Counted from the first letter of the stretch, positions 54,534 through 63,894 are shown. The stretch is DNA of 64,000 bases from Bacillota bacterium (GCA_013178275.1 JABLWZ010000001.1:62001-126000); one strand, 5' to 3'. A program made the numbers and translations. Notes: generated by a model not told the origin, from the letters alone.

Positions 54534-56960
54534 TTACCCGCTCACTTCCTCAGCAAAGCGCCGCAGCGCCTGCCACAAGTCTTCCGGGCTGTCCACCTTG
54601 TCCACGTGCAGGTGAACGTCCCCATTGATTGTTACCGGCCTGGGTCGTCCGGCCACCCCAGCCGCCCCAGCTTTTGCCGGTGCCGCGAAGTACCCTGTCA
54701 GGTCCGGCACCTCGGCGGTGAGAATATCCGTCACTTTCGGGACTGCCGGAAGGGGTCCCTGGACCACCTCGTACTGAGCCACTCCGCTCAATGGCGGTAG
54801 GGCGGAAGGGAGAGGGGGCAGGGGGAAAGCCAGGGCAATCCCGGCCAGGCCGGCAGCCATAGCCTTCTGCAGGCCGCCCATTTTTCTTTCCGCGCCGCCC
54901 TGGAAGGTGGTGATCATAGCCTGACCGCTCTTGGTCAGCTCAGAAAGCGGGCCTGTCTTGGCATCGGAAAACGGCAGCATGTCGCGGATTTTTTGCAGCC
55001 CGCTCTTTACCACTTCCACCGGCTTGCTGATGATAGACTTCAACCCCTCGGTGAAGGCATCCCAGAGTGCCCGGCCTGATTCCTTGAACATGTCCCATAA
55101 TCCCCCCAGCCAGGCCAGGGCCTTGTCTATGCCGCCCTTGATGACCGTCCAGAAGCTGTTGGCCAGGTTGCCGACAAAGGCCACGCCAGCGCTTACGGCT
55201 CCCTTGATGGTCTCCCAGGCGCTGATCACCGCCGCCTTGACGGTATCCCAGTTCTTTATCAGTAGCACGATGACCGCGATCAGTCCGATAATCGCCAGCA
55301 CAATCCAGGTGATGGGGTTGGCCAGCAGGGCGGCGGTAAAACTCCAGACGCCGGCGATAAGCCCCGGCAGCGCCCGGATGGCCGTAAAGAGGACTTGCTT
55401 GCCGAAGTTGAACACAGCCAGGCCCATGGCTTTGGCGGCCTCCAGGCCCTTGCCCCCGGCCACCATGGCGAACCTGCCGGCGTTGACGGCGGCCTGCCCC
55501 AGGTTCTTGCCCAGGGAGACCACCCAGCGGCCCGCCGACATGGCCGCCCGTCCTCCGGCGCCGAAGCCTGCCCTCATGCCGGTTTCTATTCTTTTGATGG
55601 CGTCCAGGGTGGCCTTGTCGGTCAGTTTTCCCTTCATCCAGAGAATACCCTGAACGGCCTTGGTAACGCCTTGTATGGCGTAACCCCCCATAGTGATGAA
55701 CGCGCCGGCGACGGTAAGGATGGGGGCCAGGAGCATCAGCAGTCCCGTGCCCACCATGGCCAGCAGCGCCCCGGTCTTAATCAGCTCCGGGTGTTCCTTG
55801 GCCCAGCCTGAAAACTGCGTCACAATCTCCTTTAAGTCCGGAATGATGCCCTGCAGCACCGGCAGCAGTTCCTTGGCCACGTCCATTTTCAGGGCGTCAA
55901 TATTGTTTTTGAGTATTTGCATTTGGGCGCTGGCCGTGGCCTCCATGGTCTGCTGGGCCTTGGTGGTCGCGCCCATGGAGTTGGTGACCGCATCCAGGTT
56001 TTTGCGCATGACATCGGTCTGGTTGCTCAGTAGTACCACCGCTCGCAGGCCTTCGTCGCCAAACGCCTGCTGGAAGGCCATCTGCACCTCTGGGCTTAGC
56101 TTGGATAGGTCGCCGTACTTCTTCTTGATGTTTTCCAGGGTGCCGATGAAGTCCACGCCGCCGTCCGCCGTCTTAGCCACCTGAAACCCTAGCTCGGTTG
56201 ACGCCTTGGTCATCTGCCGCATGGTGGCCACAAAGGCGGTACCGGCCATGCTGCCCTGCAGCCCGGCGTTGTTGAGTTGGCCGACTACGGCGGACAATTG
56301 TTCAAAGCTCATTGATGCCATCTGTGCGGCTGGCATAGCATATTTCAATCCTTCGCTCAACTGGGCCATGTCGGCGATCTGAAAAACTCCCTGGGTCGCC
56401 GTGATAACATCGCCCAGGCGGGCCATTTCAGTCCGCACGTCTGCGGTCTTATCGCCTATATTGTTATAGACCGTGGCTAGCAGGTTGGCCGCCTCTGCGT
56501 TGTTGCCCATGGTGGCCGTCGCCACCGCCAGGGCCGTCCTGGTGCCCTCGATGGCCTGAATGTCGTTCAGTCCCGCGCCGGCCATGATATACGCCGTTTT
56601 TATAAATTCGTCCGCCGCGGCCCTGTGGTTCTTGCTCCAGTCCAGGGCGGCCGCCGTGGCCGCCTCCAGGGACTTTTCCACGCCGCCCATAGTGGAAGTG
56701 ACCACCGTGGCCAGGGGGGCGGAGGCATCCTCCACCGCCTGCAGGGGTTCCATGATGCTAAAAACAGAGCTTCGCATCTTGTCGGCTGCGCCCTGGATCA
56801 GCGCGCCGGAAAGGGTCATGCGCTGCCCAAATTCCACCATACCCTTTGCCCCTTGAATAGACTTTTCAAGGTTTCCTACGGCCTGGGCCATCTTACGGGC
56901 CGGGCCGGTCAGTTTGTCTATGGCCGTGACTATCACACCCAGCTTAAACAGCGATTCCAA
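54534..56960 (-). CDS. phage tail tape measure protein
   Basis: TTG 56960 follows GGAGGG. The 808-residue protein spans the tail lumen and sets tail length. It begins KLGVIVTAIDKLTGPARKMA, carries the TP901-type core (FEQLSAVVGQLNNAGLQGSM, AGTAFVATMRQMTKASTELG), hydrophobic segments near 405-430 and 535-560 (ANPITWIVLAIIGLIAVIVL), and a Pro-rich C-terminus. Length is typical. It follows the tail assembly chaperone gene as in siphophages and Mu-like phages. Confidence 0.93.
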   Translation of the reverse strand: MESLFKLGVIVTAIDKLTGPARKMAQAVGNLEKSIQGAKGMVEFGQRMTLSGALIQGAADKMRSSVFSIMEPLQAVEDASAPLATVVTSTMGGVEKSLEAATAAALDWSKNHRAAADEFIKTAYIMAGAGLNDIQAIEGTRTALAVATATMGNNAEAANLLATVYNNIGDKTADVRTEMARLGDVITATQGVFQIADMAQLSEGLKYAMPAAQMASMSFEQLSAVVGQLNNAGLQGSMAGTAFVATMRQMTKASTELGFQVAKTADGGVDFIGTLENIKKKYGDLSKLSPEVQMAFQQAFGDEGLRAVVLLSNQTDVMRKNLDAVTNSMGATTKAQQTMEATASAQMQILKNNIDALKMDVAKELLPVLQGIIPDLKEIVTQFSGWAKEHPELIKTGALLAMVGTGLLMLLAPILTVAGAFITMGGYAIQGVTKAVQGILWMKGKLTDKATLDAIKRIETGMRAGFGAGGRAAMSAGRWVVSLGKNLGQAAVNAGRFAMVAGGKGLEAAKAMGLAVFNFGKQVLFTAIRALPGLIAGVWSFTAALLANPITWIVLAIIGLIAVIVLLIKNWDTVKAAVISAWETIKGAVSAGVAFVGNLANSFWTVIKGGIDKALAWLGGLWDMFKESGRALWDAFTEGLKSIISKPVEVVKSGLQKIRDMLPFSDAKTGPLSELTKSGQAMITTFQGGAERKMGGLQKAMAAGLAGIALAFPLPPLPSALPPLSGVAQYEVVQGPLPAVPKVTDILTAEVPDLTGYFAAPAKAGAAGVAGRPRPVTINGDVHLHVDKVDSPEDLWQALRRFAEEVSG

Positions 56961-57023
56961 AGTTTACCCTCCTTTCCTTGAAGTAATTTGAGGCTTTATT
57001 AATCAACTGGCGGGGCAATATGT

Positions 57024-57347
57024 TTATGAACGCTTCACGCAAAATTCCAAGTCGGCTTCCACGGCCTTCTGCAACTCACTTCCCAGCGCGAAGGGTATTC
57101 CCGGCTTCTCCTTGAACAGCCGGCGCGCCTCCTCAACACTCGGGTAAAGCAGGCATTCAAGGAGCAGATTATATGCGGCTTCATAAACATCTTTAGCAAC
57201 CCTTTTTACATATCTCCGCAATGCCTGGCGATCTGGCATCCGGCAGACAAAACAGTAATTGGGGTAGCCTTCTTCTGTGCTAAACTCTAAAATCGCGCCA
57301 TACTTGGCCCTCCAAGCCTTCATTTCTTCTTCAGTTGGCCTGTCCAT
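57024..57347 (-). CDS. putative tail assembly chaperone
   Basis: ATG 57347 follows AGGAGGG; the upstream frame from 57374 lacks a site. The 107-residue protein has NYCFVCRMPDRQALRRYVKR, AAYNLLLECLLYPSVEEARR and a C-terminal acidic helix, the usual pattern of chaperones placed just before the tape measure gene. Positional evidence is strong; the family is called by pattern. Confidence 0.65.
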   Translation of the reverse strand: MDRPTEEEMKAWRAKYGAILEFSTEEGYPNYCFVCRMPDRQALRRYVKRVAKDVYEAAYNLLLECLLYPSVEEARRLFKEKPGIPFALGSELQKAVEADLEFCVKRS

Positions 57348-57389
57348 CTGTTTGCCCTCCTGTCCGAGAAACATTTGGGGATACCCCCC

Positions 57390-57437
57390 GCGTTACTATC
57401 GCGTTAAAACCGCGTTACTTTGCGTTATTTCGCGTTA
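57390..57437. promoter_or_regulatory. array of five GCGTTA repeats at 10-11-bp spacing
   Basis: GCGTTA begins at 57390, 57401, 57412, 57422 and 57432, so copies lie on one face of the helix. On the reverse strand they read TAACGC and stand just before the tail chaperone gene. This looks like an iteron-type binding site for a regulator such as Mor. Confidence 0.6.
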
Positions 57438-57619
57438 ATAATTTTGCCTTGGTATTACCCCCTTCACTTTACTGTCAGGGCCATTGTAGGGCCTTCTAAA
57501 AGGCCTTTATATTGGGTCCGGAAAGCGGAAACATTTCCGAATGACAAACGAAGAAGAGGCGCTGGGCCTCTTCTTTGGTGATGTTAATCCGGTTTATTTG
57601 CTGTTCATCAATCGTTCTG

Positions 57620-57991
57620 TTAACTAGCATTGCGCATCTCCCAAACCTTTTTATCTTCTTCCTCGTCGGCCTGCAACTGCACGCATCCAGTAACGCCTTT
57701 TATCACTTGTCCGGCCTCCTCAATAACGACCCCTTGGCCGAACTGGACGCCATCCATAAAGCCGATTTTGTATATTACCTCGTTTTCGTAAGCACCTTGC
57801 TCGTTTTTGCAATCTTCTAATTGAATAAGTAGGTCCTGCAGGTCTTTGGTAATGCTTGCCACTAATTGAGCACGTAGCAGATCATACCGTTCCACGAATT
57901 CTTTATACTGGTCACCTTTAAGAGTCTCGTCGGCGGCTTCCGCCTTTCTTTCCAGCAGAAACTGATTAAACCTGTCACCAAAGTTTACCAT
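57620..57991 (-). CDS. unknown small protein of the Mu-like element
   Basis: AAAAGGAGATGAAATGA precedes ATG 57991. The 123-residue protein is helical with VIYKIGFMDGVQFGQGVVIE, a phrase common in small Firmicute phage proteins. Function unknown. The 240-bp gap before the chaperone gene holds the GCGTTA array. Confidence 0.55.
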   Translation of the reverse strand: MVNFGDRFNQFLLERKAEAADETLKGDQYKEFVERYDLLRAQLVASITKDLQDLLIQLEDCKNEQGAYENEVIYKIGFMDGVQFGQGVVIEEAGQVIKGVTGCVQLQADEEEDKKVWEMRNAS

Positions 57992-58076
57992 TCATTTCAT
58001 CTCCTTTTAATGAATATTGGTTTTACGTCCTTGATATGGGGCTGCATTCGCCAACGCCGATTTACATCTCCACCGG

Positions 58077-58493
58077 TTACTGACTCGATTCACGGGCGGC
58101 CTGCTTCTCCATTTGCTGGCGCTGAATGGCTTTAAGTCCAATGATTATTTTGGAGGCTGATTGCTGGGTCAGCCAGCGCGGGTTATCAACCTTGACCAGG
58201 CGCTTAACAAAACCCTGCAACCTCTTGGGATTGTCGTCCCAACCAAGGTCTTTTACCAGCTTGTTGATGAGCCACAATTGCTTTTCCGTGGCCATCCCCG
58301 GCCGGAGCGGCCTCTGTTCCTTTAGAGACACCAGGGCGTTGATTACGTCTACCCCTTGTTCTTTTGTGAGGCTTGAGATACTGTCACAGCCCGTTTCACG
58401 GTAGACGATGGTATAAACTGTTTCCTCATCAAGGCCCAATTCCTTAGACGTCGCCCATATTTTCCTGACCTGGGGCTTTGTTATTGATGCCAT
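58077..58493 (-). CDS. GemA-family (Mu gp16-like, DUF1018) protein
   Basis: ATG 58493 is the only plausible start, with GAGGAGAAAG upstream. The 138-residue protein has the DUF1018 pattern: KPQVRKIWATSKELGLDEET, MATEKQLWLINKLVKDLGWD and ASKIIIGLKAIQRQQMEK. In Mu, GemA modulates host gene expression and DNA gyrase-related functions. It follows MuB as in Mu. Confidence 0.85.
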   Translation of the reverse strand: MASITKPQVRKIWATSKELGLDEETVYTIVYRETGCDSISSLTKEQGVDVINALVSLKEQRPLRPGMATEKQLWLINKLVKDLGWDDNPKRLQGFVKRLVKVDNPRWLTQQSASKIIIGLKAIQRQQMEKQAARESSQ

Positions 58494-58624
58494 GACGGCT
58501 TTCTCCTCGCTTAACGTATTCCTCCGAGGCTCTCACACCGGAAGCGGTTCAGCCGCTTCTTATACCGTCTTCCTGGTTACCTCCTTTCCAGTAAGCGATA
58601 TTTACCATGGGGCAGCGTTTCCCG

Positions 58625-59437
58625 CTATATGATCATCATGCCCGTCGCCTGCAGTACCATGTCCTTAATTATCGGTTCTCCCGTGTTCTGTGATATGGTC
58701 AGGCACCGCCTCAGAACATTGGTGAACATCCGAAGGCCGCCCCTGGCGGTATTGGTGGCAATGGCCGTTAGTTCATCAACTGCCGCTTTGTCTGCTGTGT
58801 ATTGTGTGAGAATGTTCGTTACTTCCTTGCCGGATATTCCCTTCAGCCTGTAGCGGTATAAAATGCGGGAATATAGCTGCGCAAGGTTGTCCCGGCCATT
58901 GGGGCCACGGATTATTAGCTCTTCCAGCCTGGGCGTGCCGCAAAATATAACCCCGATTCCGGCCATGTCGTGCAGTTGACGGAGTATTTCAATTTTTGAT
59001 ATACTCGACCTAGTTATGAGATTTTCTGTTTCATCGACGATTAAGGTTACTGGATGGCGCTTCAGGGCTTCGGCAATTTGTTTAAACCGTTGGTTGTTGC
59101 CGCCGTAAACGGTAACGCCGATTGCTCCTGCAATGACTTCCAGTAAGTCCTTAACGGCCATGGTCACCGTGGCGGTAATGAGCACTGTGTCATTAAACCT
59201 TTGGGCGAAGGAGTTAATGACAGTGGTCTTACCGGAGCCGGGCGGCCCAATAAGGAGTCCCATGGTGCGCTCCTCGCGGCAGCGGAAGCACATGCCGATT
59301 GATTGAACGAAATCTGACGTTTCCCAGGTTCCCAGTTCAATCAGGCTGCTTCCGCTGTCGTGCCTTTCTTTTTGAGGCTCCTCGGCTCTAACCACCGATA
59401 GCCCCTTTCTGCTCAGTTCGCCTCTTTTCACAGACAT
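58625..59437 (-). CDS. MuB-like transposition ATPase
   Basis: GGAGCGG precedes ATG 59437. The 270-residue AAA+ ATPase has Walker A (LLIGPPGSGKTTVI, about 61-74), Walker B (VTLIVDETENLITR), sensor-like GVIFCGTPRL and a C-terminal helical domain. MuB binds target DNA, stimulates MuA and gives target immunity. It starts 22 bp after the MuA stop, as one operon. Confidence 0.92.
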   Translation of the reverse strand: MSVKRGELSRKGLSVVRAEEPQKERHDSGSSLIELGTWETSDFVQSIGMCFRCREERTMGLLIGPPGSGKTTVINSFAQRFNDTVLITATVTMAVKDLLEVIAGAIGVTVYGGNNQRFKQIAEALKRHPVTLIVDETENLITRSSISKIEILRQLHDMAGIGVIFCGTPRLEELIIRGPNGRDNLAQLYSRILYRYRLKGISGKEVTNILTQYTADKAAVDELTAIATNTARGGLRMFTNVLRRCLTISQNTGEPIIKDMVLQATGMMII

Positions 59438-59458
59438 CCGCTCCTTTCTTGTATTTGT

Positions 59459-61474
59459 TTATTGTTCATCTCCCGCAGCGGCTTTCTTAAACTCCTCATA
59501 TCCCAGCCGGTACCATTCAAAACCGGCGGGCGCTTCTGTCTCCGGCGGGGGAGTGGGCTTCTTGCCGGCCTGGCTTTTCTGGCGCACCTTGGCCGCCTGC
59601 TCCAGGCCGGTTATGCGGACAACATCTTTTTCTTCCGGCTTGTCCAGCGTTTCCCCGACAACAACCTCTTTGGACTTTTTACGCCTGGCCGGGGTAGAAC
59701 CGCGAACATACTTTTCATACTTTTCTTTAATCCTACGCATGTAAAAGGATTGCTCTTGGGCGTTTGCCTCTACGTCCTCCTGGGTCCGCATGGCCGTGTA
59801 CCTCTCGGCTATGCAGACGAATTTGCCTTCGTGCTCTACAATAATGCTGCTGAGGTCAAAGGGATCATATCGAACCTGAACCCACTTGTCTTGCAACGGA
59901 TAAAGGGCGCGGTCTTTGTATAGCGCGTTTTTGAAGCGGATGCCGTCGCGCCCGGCTTTTCTCTTCTCGGTGTGGTACAACAGTATTGCGGCCACATTTT
60001 GGGATACCGTCCCGCCTTCATACCTGGGGGCGTTCAAATATACATTCATTGGGGTGTCCCCTAGTTCGCTATGTACTTGATGGTGATAGTCGTTCATTAC
60101 CCAGTCAATTATCTTGTCGTAAGCCGCTTGTAGAGTTAATATTTTACCTTCAGCCTTCAGCTTTTTAAGCTCCTTATCAAGGCCTTCCGGCCTTTCGTCC
60201 GGTGAACCGCCGGTGTATCCGGGCTGATGTACGGAAAATTGCATCTTAAATGTCCGGAAAAAGGATTCTGGGGGTTTGCTCCACGGACTGTAAGGCTCGC
60301 AGTAATGCGGTTCAATTTTCAACATTGAGAACAGACCACGCATTTCAGTGGTATACTCGTGGCGGCCTGTAACCTTCTCAGGTTGGCCCAGGTAATGGGA
60401 ACGGTAGTCCTTGCCGTTGTCCATGTACGTCTCTTTGGGGATGCCCTTTATTGGTGAACCCGGTTTCGGCAGTATCCCGTGGGCAAAGGCAAGCCCGATT
60501 GTATGGGAGTTGCCCTGGAAGCTCAGTACAAGGCCGGTAATGACTCTTGACCGTACATCCTCCCACACGGTAAGCTGCGGCCTCGCCAGGTAGCCGTATT
60601 CGTCCACGCAGAAGAAATCACAGGTATGGTGATCGCTTGTCCAGCGTTCGTTAACCAGGTATTTGGTAAAGTCAACCCGCCCTTTGGGCATGGCATCCGC
60701 CCGGCATTTCTGCAGGCCTTCCCGGTAACGCTTTTTCTCTCCGTACTCCAGTTCTTTGACTATCCGCTGCGCTGTTTTGTATGAGCCGATTTTCCAGCCG
60801 TTTTTGTCCATATCCGCGCACTGGCCGGAGTAGTAGCACTCTAAACAGGTATCCGGGCCGGTGTTGTTAAGCTCTTTCTTTAACTGCTTGTAGGCTTCTT
60901 TGAGAGTGATTTTATTATCGGCCAGGAATATTAATTTCAGTCGATCAGCGGCGGCTTCACAGGTGCTTTTTCTGGTTCCTTTTTCTGCCCGCTCCTTCCG
61001 GAACAGACCTGTCAAGCCGTGGGCCGCGTAATCTCTCCTCCAGTTCCTGATAGTCGTGTCTGTAACATCAAAGAGCCTGGCCCATTTGTGGACTCTGCGC
61101 CCGACCTCCAAGCGGTCAGGGGCGGTTTCAATGTCCCTTATGGCGGCTTCTATTTGCAGCGCCTTGTCCACTGCGTCAACGCCGTATTTATTGATGTAGC
61201 CGGCCAGTGTTGTAAATTCCGGTTCTTTATTCTCCGGTGCGTTCTGGCCGGATTCTGTGACATCATTTTTCATATCCTGGAGATTTTCCAGGTATTGTTT
61301 CCTTGCTTGAGGAGGTAGAGAAGAAATGTGAATTTCATAGGATTTACCACCACGCCCACCAACCTGAGCATTTCTAATTTCCCTGACTTCATAACAGCCA
61401 GCTTGAATTTTTCCCCGAATAGCTCTTTCTGAAATATTTAAAAGCAGTGCTGCGTGCTTTGTGGTTATCCACAT
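59459..61474 (-). CDS. Mu-type DDE transposase A (full length)
   Basis: The 671-residue enzyme cuts the element's ends and joins them to target DNA. Residues 1-75 form a Mu-type winged HTH (TTKHAALLLNISERAIRGKI), 80-250 the end-binding domains, then the RNase H-like core with probable catalytic D281 or D286 (ERWTSDHHTCDFF), D352 (TYMDNGKDYRS) and E403 (SKPPESFFRTFK). Next come a beta-barrel-like region and a basic tail for MuB contact. GAGGGGGGTGAGAAGAA precedes ATG 61474. Its middle part is nearly identical to the truncated gene upstream. Confidence 0.94.
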   Translation of the reverse strand: MWITTKHAALLLNISERAIRGKIQAGCYEVREIRNAQVGGRGGKSYEIHISSLPPQARKQYLENLQDMKNDVTESGQNAPENKEPEFTTLAGYINKYGVDAVDKALQIEAAIRDIETAPDRLEVGRRVHKWARLFDVTDTTIRNWRRDYAAHGLTGLFRKERAEKGTRKSTCEAAADRLKLIFLADNKITLKEAYKQLKKELNNTGPDTCLECYYSGQCADMDKNGWKIGSYKTAQRIVKELEYGEKKRYREGLQKCRADAMPKGRVDFTKYLVNERWTSDHHTCDFFCVDEYGYLARPQLTVWEDVRSRVITGLVLSFQGNSHTIGLAFAHGILPKPGSPIKGIPKETYMDNGKDYRSHYLGQPEKVTGRHEYTTEMRGLFSMLKIEPHYCEPYSPWSKPPESFFRTFKMQFSVHQPGYTGGSPDERPEGLDKELKKLKAEGKILTLQAAYDKIIDWVMNDYHHQVHSELGDTPMNVYLNAPRYEGGTVSQNVAAILLYHTEKRKAGRDGIRFKNALYKDRALYPLQDKWVQVRYDPFDLSSIIVEHEGKFVCIAERYTAMRTQEDVEANAQEQSFYMRRIKEKYEKYVRGSTPARRKKSKEVVVGETLDKPEEKDVVRITGLEQAAKVRQKSQAGKKPTPPPETEAPAGFEWYRLGYEEFKKAAAGDEQ

Positions 61475-61501
61475 TTCTTCTCACCCCCCTCTTAAAAGGC
61501 T

Positions 61502-62242
61502 TCAATCCTTCAATTCCTTTTCTTTGACTATCCGCTGCGCTGTTTTGTATGAGCCGATTTTCCAGCCGTTTTTGTCCATATCCGCGCACTGGCCGGAGTA
61601 GTAGCATTCTAAACAGGTATCCGGGCCGGTGTTGTTAAGCTCTTTCTTTAACTTCCGAAAAGCTTCTTTTAAAGTGATTTTGTTATCGGCCAGGAATATT
61701 AATTTCAGCCGATCAGCGGCGGCTTCGCAGGTGCTTTTTCTGGTTCCTTTTTCTGCCCGCTCTTTCCGGAATAAACCTGTCAAGCCGTGGGCCGCGTAAT
61801 CTCTCCTCCAGTTCCTGATAGTCTTGTCTGTAACATCAAAGAGCCTGGTCCATTTGTGGACTCTGCGCCCGACCTCCAAGCGGTCAGGGGCGGTTTCAAT
61901 GTCCCTTATGGCGGCTTCTATTTGCAGCGCCTTGTCCACTGCGTCAACGCCGTATTTATTGATGTAGCCGGCCAGTGTTGAGAGTTCCGCTTCTTTATTC
62001 TCCGGTGCGTTCTGGCCGGATTCCACTCCGTCAATTTTCTCGGCACCAAGTTTCTCAAGATATTTTCTCCTTGCTTCCAGGGGCAGGGAAGTAAAATGTA
62101 TTTGATAGGATTTGCCACCGTTACCGCCGCCTTGGGGAGCCTGTATTTCTCTTACAGAATATTTGCCATTGGAAATCTGTTTTCTTACAGCCATTCCAGT
62201 TATACCCAAGACTTTTGCAACTTCCCTAGTATTCAACCACAT
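61502..62242 (-). pseudogene. truncated MuA paralog with different N-terminal DNA-binding domain
   Basis: The 246-residue frame matches MuA residues 1-240, then ends in KELKD-stop, so it lacks the catalytic core. From about residue 76 (ESGQNAPENKE) onward it is almost identical to the full MuA, while the first 75 residues (TREVAKVLGITGMAVRKQIS) are clearly diverged. The repeat distance is about 767 bp. It looks like a tandem duplication with deletion plus conversion of the middle. It keeps a GGGTGGGAAGAAA site and may be translated, giving an end-binding protein without catalysis, which could act as an inhibitor. Confidence 0.8.
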
Positions 62243-62314
62243 TTTCTTCCCACCCCCTCCGCATTTGATTGATATTTGTTAATTATCTCCATTGCCGCGA
62301 TAACAGGCTTATCT

Positions 62315-62542
62315 TTAAGAGGCGTTACTGGCTTCTTCGAGCAGTATAAATATTTCTTCAAAATTACAACCAAGTGCGTCGGATATTGCTTTTGCCGTTT
62401 TGGGACTGGGTGAATTTAATCCTTTTTCAATTCTTGCGACAGCATACTTGTTTAACCCGGCTTTTTGAGAGAGCGCATGCCGCGATAAACCTTGTCTTAT
62501 CCTTATTGATACTAGCTCTTTTGTTTTAGCTTTTATAATCAT
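62315..62542 (-). CDS. small XRE regulator (Ner-like position)
   Basis: AAAGGGGGTCCTGAA precedes ATG 62542. The 75-residue protein is one HTH of the lambda-repressor type (IRIRQGLSRHALSQKAGLNK, ARIEKGLNSPSPKTAKAISD). It is first in the leftward early operon, the place held by Ner in Mu, and faces the divergent repressor gene. Confidence 0.8.
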   Translation of the reverse strand: MIIKAKTKELVSIRIRQGLSRHALSQKAGLNKYAVARIEKGLNSPSPKTAKAISDALGCNFEEIFILLEEASNAS

Positions 62543-62852
62543 TTCAGGACCCCCTTTAGAAGTTATTCAATCGAATAACCTATCACCATTATAATTAGTC
62601 GTATGAATATTTTCAAGTGTTTTTAGTAAGATAAAGTTGCTCATTTGAATAATTTTGGATATAATTGTAATACGGTTTAACGCTTTTCAATTGTCCCCGT
62701 TCCGCCTAGTGGGCAGTATCACTAAGCTCTACTTAACTGCCACGGAAAAGGACGTTAGTCTCCTGTAATTTGCCTTCCGAAGACATGGCTGTTATGACTA
62801 TGTCTTGGTTAAAAATCTATTAATTATGGAAAACTATGGTAGGGTGATAAGT
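62543..62852. promoter_or_regulatory. divergent early control region of the Mu-like element
   Basis: The 310-bp space between the small XRE gene (leftward) and the repressor gene (rightward) should hold both promoters and operators. It is A/T-rich, with TTGAATAATTTTGG (62646-62659) and TATAATTGTAATAC (62663-62676). TTATTCAATCGAATAA (62564-62579) is an inverted repeat (TTATTC/GAATAA) suited to an operator. Confidence 0.45.
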
Positions 62853-63593
62853 GTGGCAACTTTAGGTGAGAGGCTTAAACAATTACGAAAAGAAAAAGGT
62901 CTAACTCAGGCAGAATTAGCTAAAGCAGTCGGCCTGTCTAAAAGTGCAATAATACAATATGAAAACAATAAAAGGAACCCTAATTTTAATGCGCTTATAG
63001 CATTGGGGGACTTTTTTAATGTTAGTGGGAGCTATTTAACAGGTAAATCAGACTATAGAAGGTCATCTGAAGAAATGTTTTTTAATGAAGTCTTAAAAAT
63101 GGATGAAAAAATAGCGGATAAACCAGATGACATTAAAAGAAAAGTTATTTCTCTTATGAATCACTTCTACGAAGTAATTAATTCCATCTTAAAAGCTGAA
63201 ATAGATAAAAAAGCATCTAATGGAAATAATATTGTTGACGAGAGAAATATAATGTTATCAAATCTATATACAACATTAGACATACTTAAGAGGGTTTATT
63301 TTGGTAACTACCTGCCTTCAAAGGAAGAATGGGAAAACGGATTGTTGTCAGAACTGGATTATTATAAACGACGGGAAGCAATCTTTCAGAGATATACTAG
63401 AGATTTAACAGAGAAATGGAAAATCATCTTTACGCTTCGGTGTAAACACCTGTACGAGCAGTATGTATCAGAATTTGACCGTGTAAGAAATGACAAAATA
63501 CATTTAGAAGTTCTAGAAGAGATTAAAAATGAATTTGAAACACAAGACGATCCTTATCCTCGGTTTGTAGATAAGCGGCTAAAAGATGAATGA
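62853..63593 (+). CDS. XRE-family repressor of the Mu-like element
   Basis: GTG 62853 follows TAGGGTGATAAGT; the longer frame from TTG 62805 is less likely. Residues 3-65 form a classical HTH (LGERLKQLRKEKGLTQAELA, KSAIIQYENNKRNPNFNALI). The rest is helical with no protease or Mu-c motif. Its divergent position against the early operon marks it as the lysogeny repressor. Confidence 0.85.
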   Translation: MATLGERLKQLRKEKGLTQAELAKAVGLSKSAIIQYENNKRNPNFNALIALGDFFNVSGSYLTGKSDYRRSSEEMFFNEVLKMDEKIADKPDDIKRKVISLMNHFYEVINSILKAEIDKKASNGNNIVDERNIMLSNLYTTLDILKRVYFGNYLPSKEEWENGLLSELDYYKRREAIFQRYTRDLTEKWKIIFTLRCKHLYEQYVSEFDRVRNDKIHLEVLEEIKNEFETQDDPYPRFVDKRLKDE

Positions 63594-63870
63594 TATAAAA
63601 TGTACTATCTATCCCGGTAGAATACAAAAAAACAGCCGCTCTCCTGTACTTGTTAACAAGAGTAAGGCTGTTTTTATATAGGCACCTTAGTTCCTTACCA
63701 CAATTTTACATAATTCCTTTTAACCCTTTATTTACAAGTATTTGCGCCGAGTTAATAAAACAACTGTCAAGTTCCTTACCTTGACAGTTTATTAAAACAA
63801 GAAACCCTTATGTATCAAGGCTTTTTTATCTTGCTACTAACCGGTGTTATCTTCAAAATCAAGTTCACGA
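63594..63870. other. left end region of the Mu-like element
   Basis: Holds a terminator (63626-63675), two copies of AGTTCCTTACC (63690 and 63770) and a hairpin ACTGTCAAG/CTTGACAGT (63763-63788) that may be an end-binding or operator site. No gene is supported. Confidence 0.5.
63626..63675 (+). terminator. terminator after the repressor gene
   Basis: AAAAACAGCCGCTCT and AGAGTAAGGCTGTTTTT form a stem with T-tract, just after the repressor stop. Confidence 0.7.
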
Positions 63871-63894
63871 CAAAAATATCGTGTCCCCGGCCCC
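63868..63894 (-). repeat. inverted transposase-site-like repeat at the left end
   Basis: On the reverse strand this reads GGACACGATATTTTTGTCG, matching GACACGATAAAATTTCGCG at the right end in inverted orientation. Confidence 0.55.

Larger units (their letters stand above)
50710..63894. mobile_element. Mu-like transposable element, about 13.2 kb, lacking head genes
   Basis: Both ends carry a GACACGATA-type site: forward at 50718 with a second GACACG at 50740 (22 bp apart), and inverted at about 63875-63889. Inside are a repressor, small XRE, MuA (two forms), MuB, GemA, Mor, protease I, tail assembly chaperone and tape measure. Terminase, portal, major capsid, sheath and lysis genes are not seen, so the element is either a degraded prophage or a satellite. 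The exact TG/CA termini are uncertain: TG at 50710 and CA near 63894 are my best guess, and flanking 5-bp duplications do not match. Confidence 0.75.
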
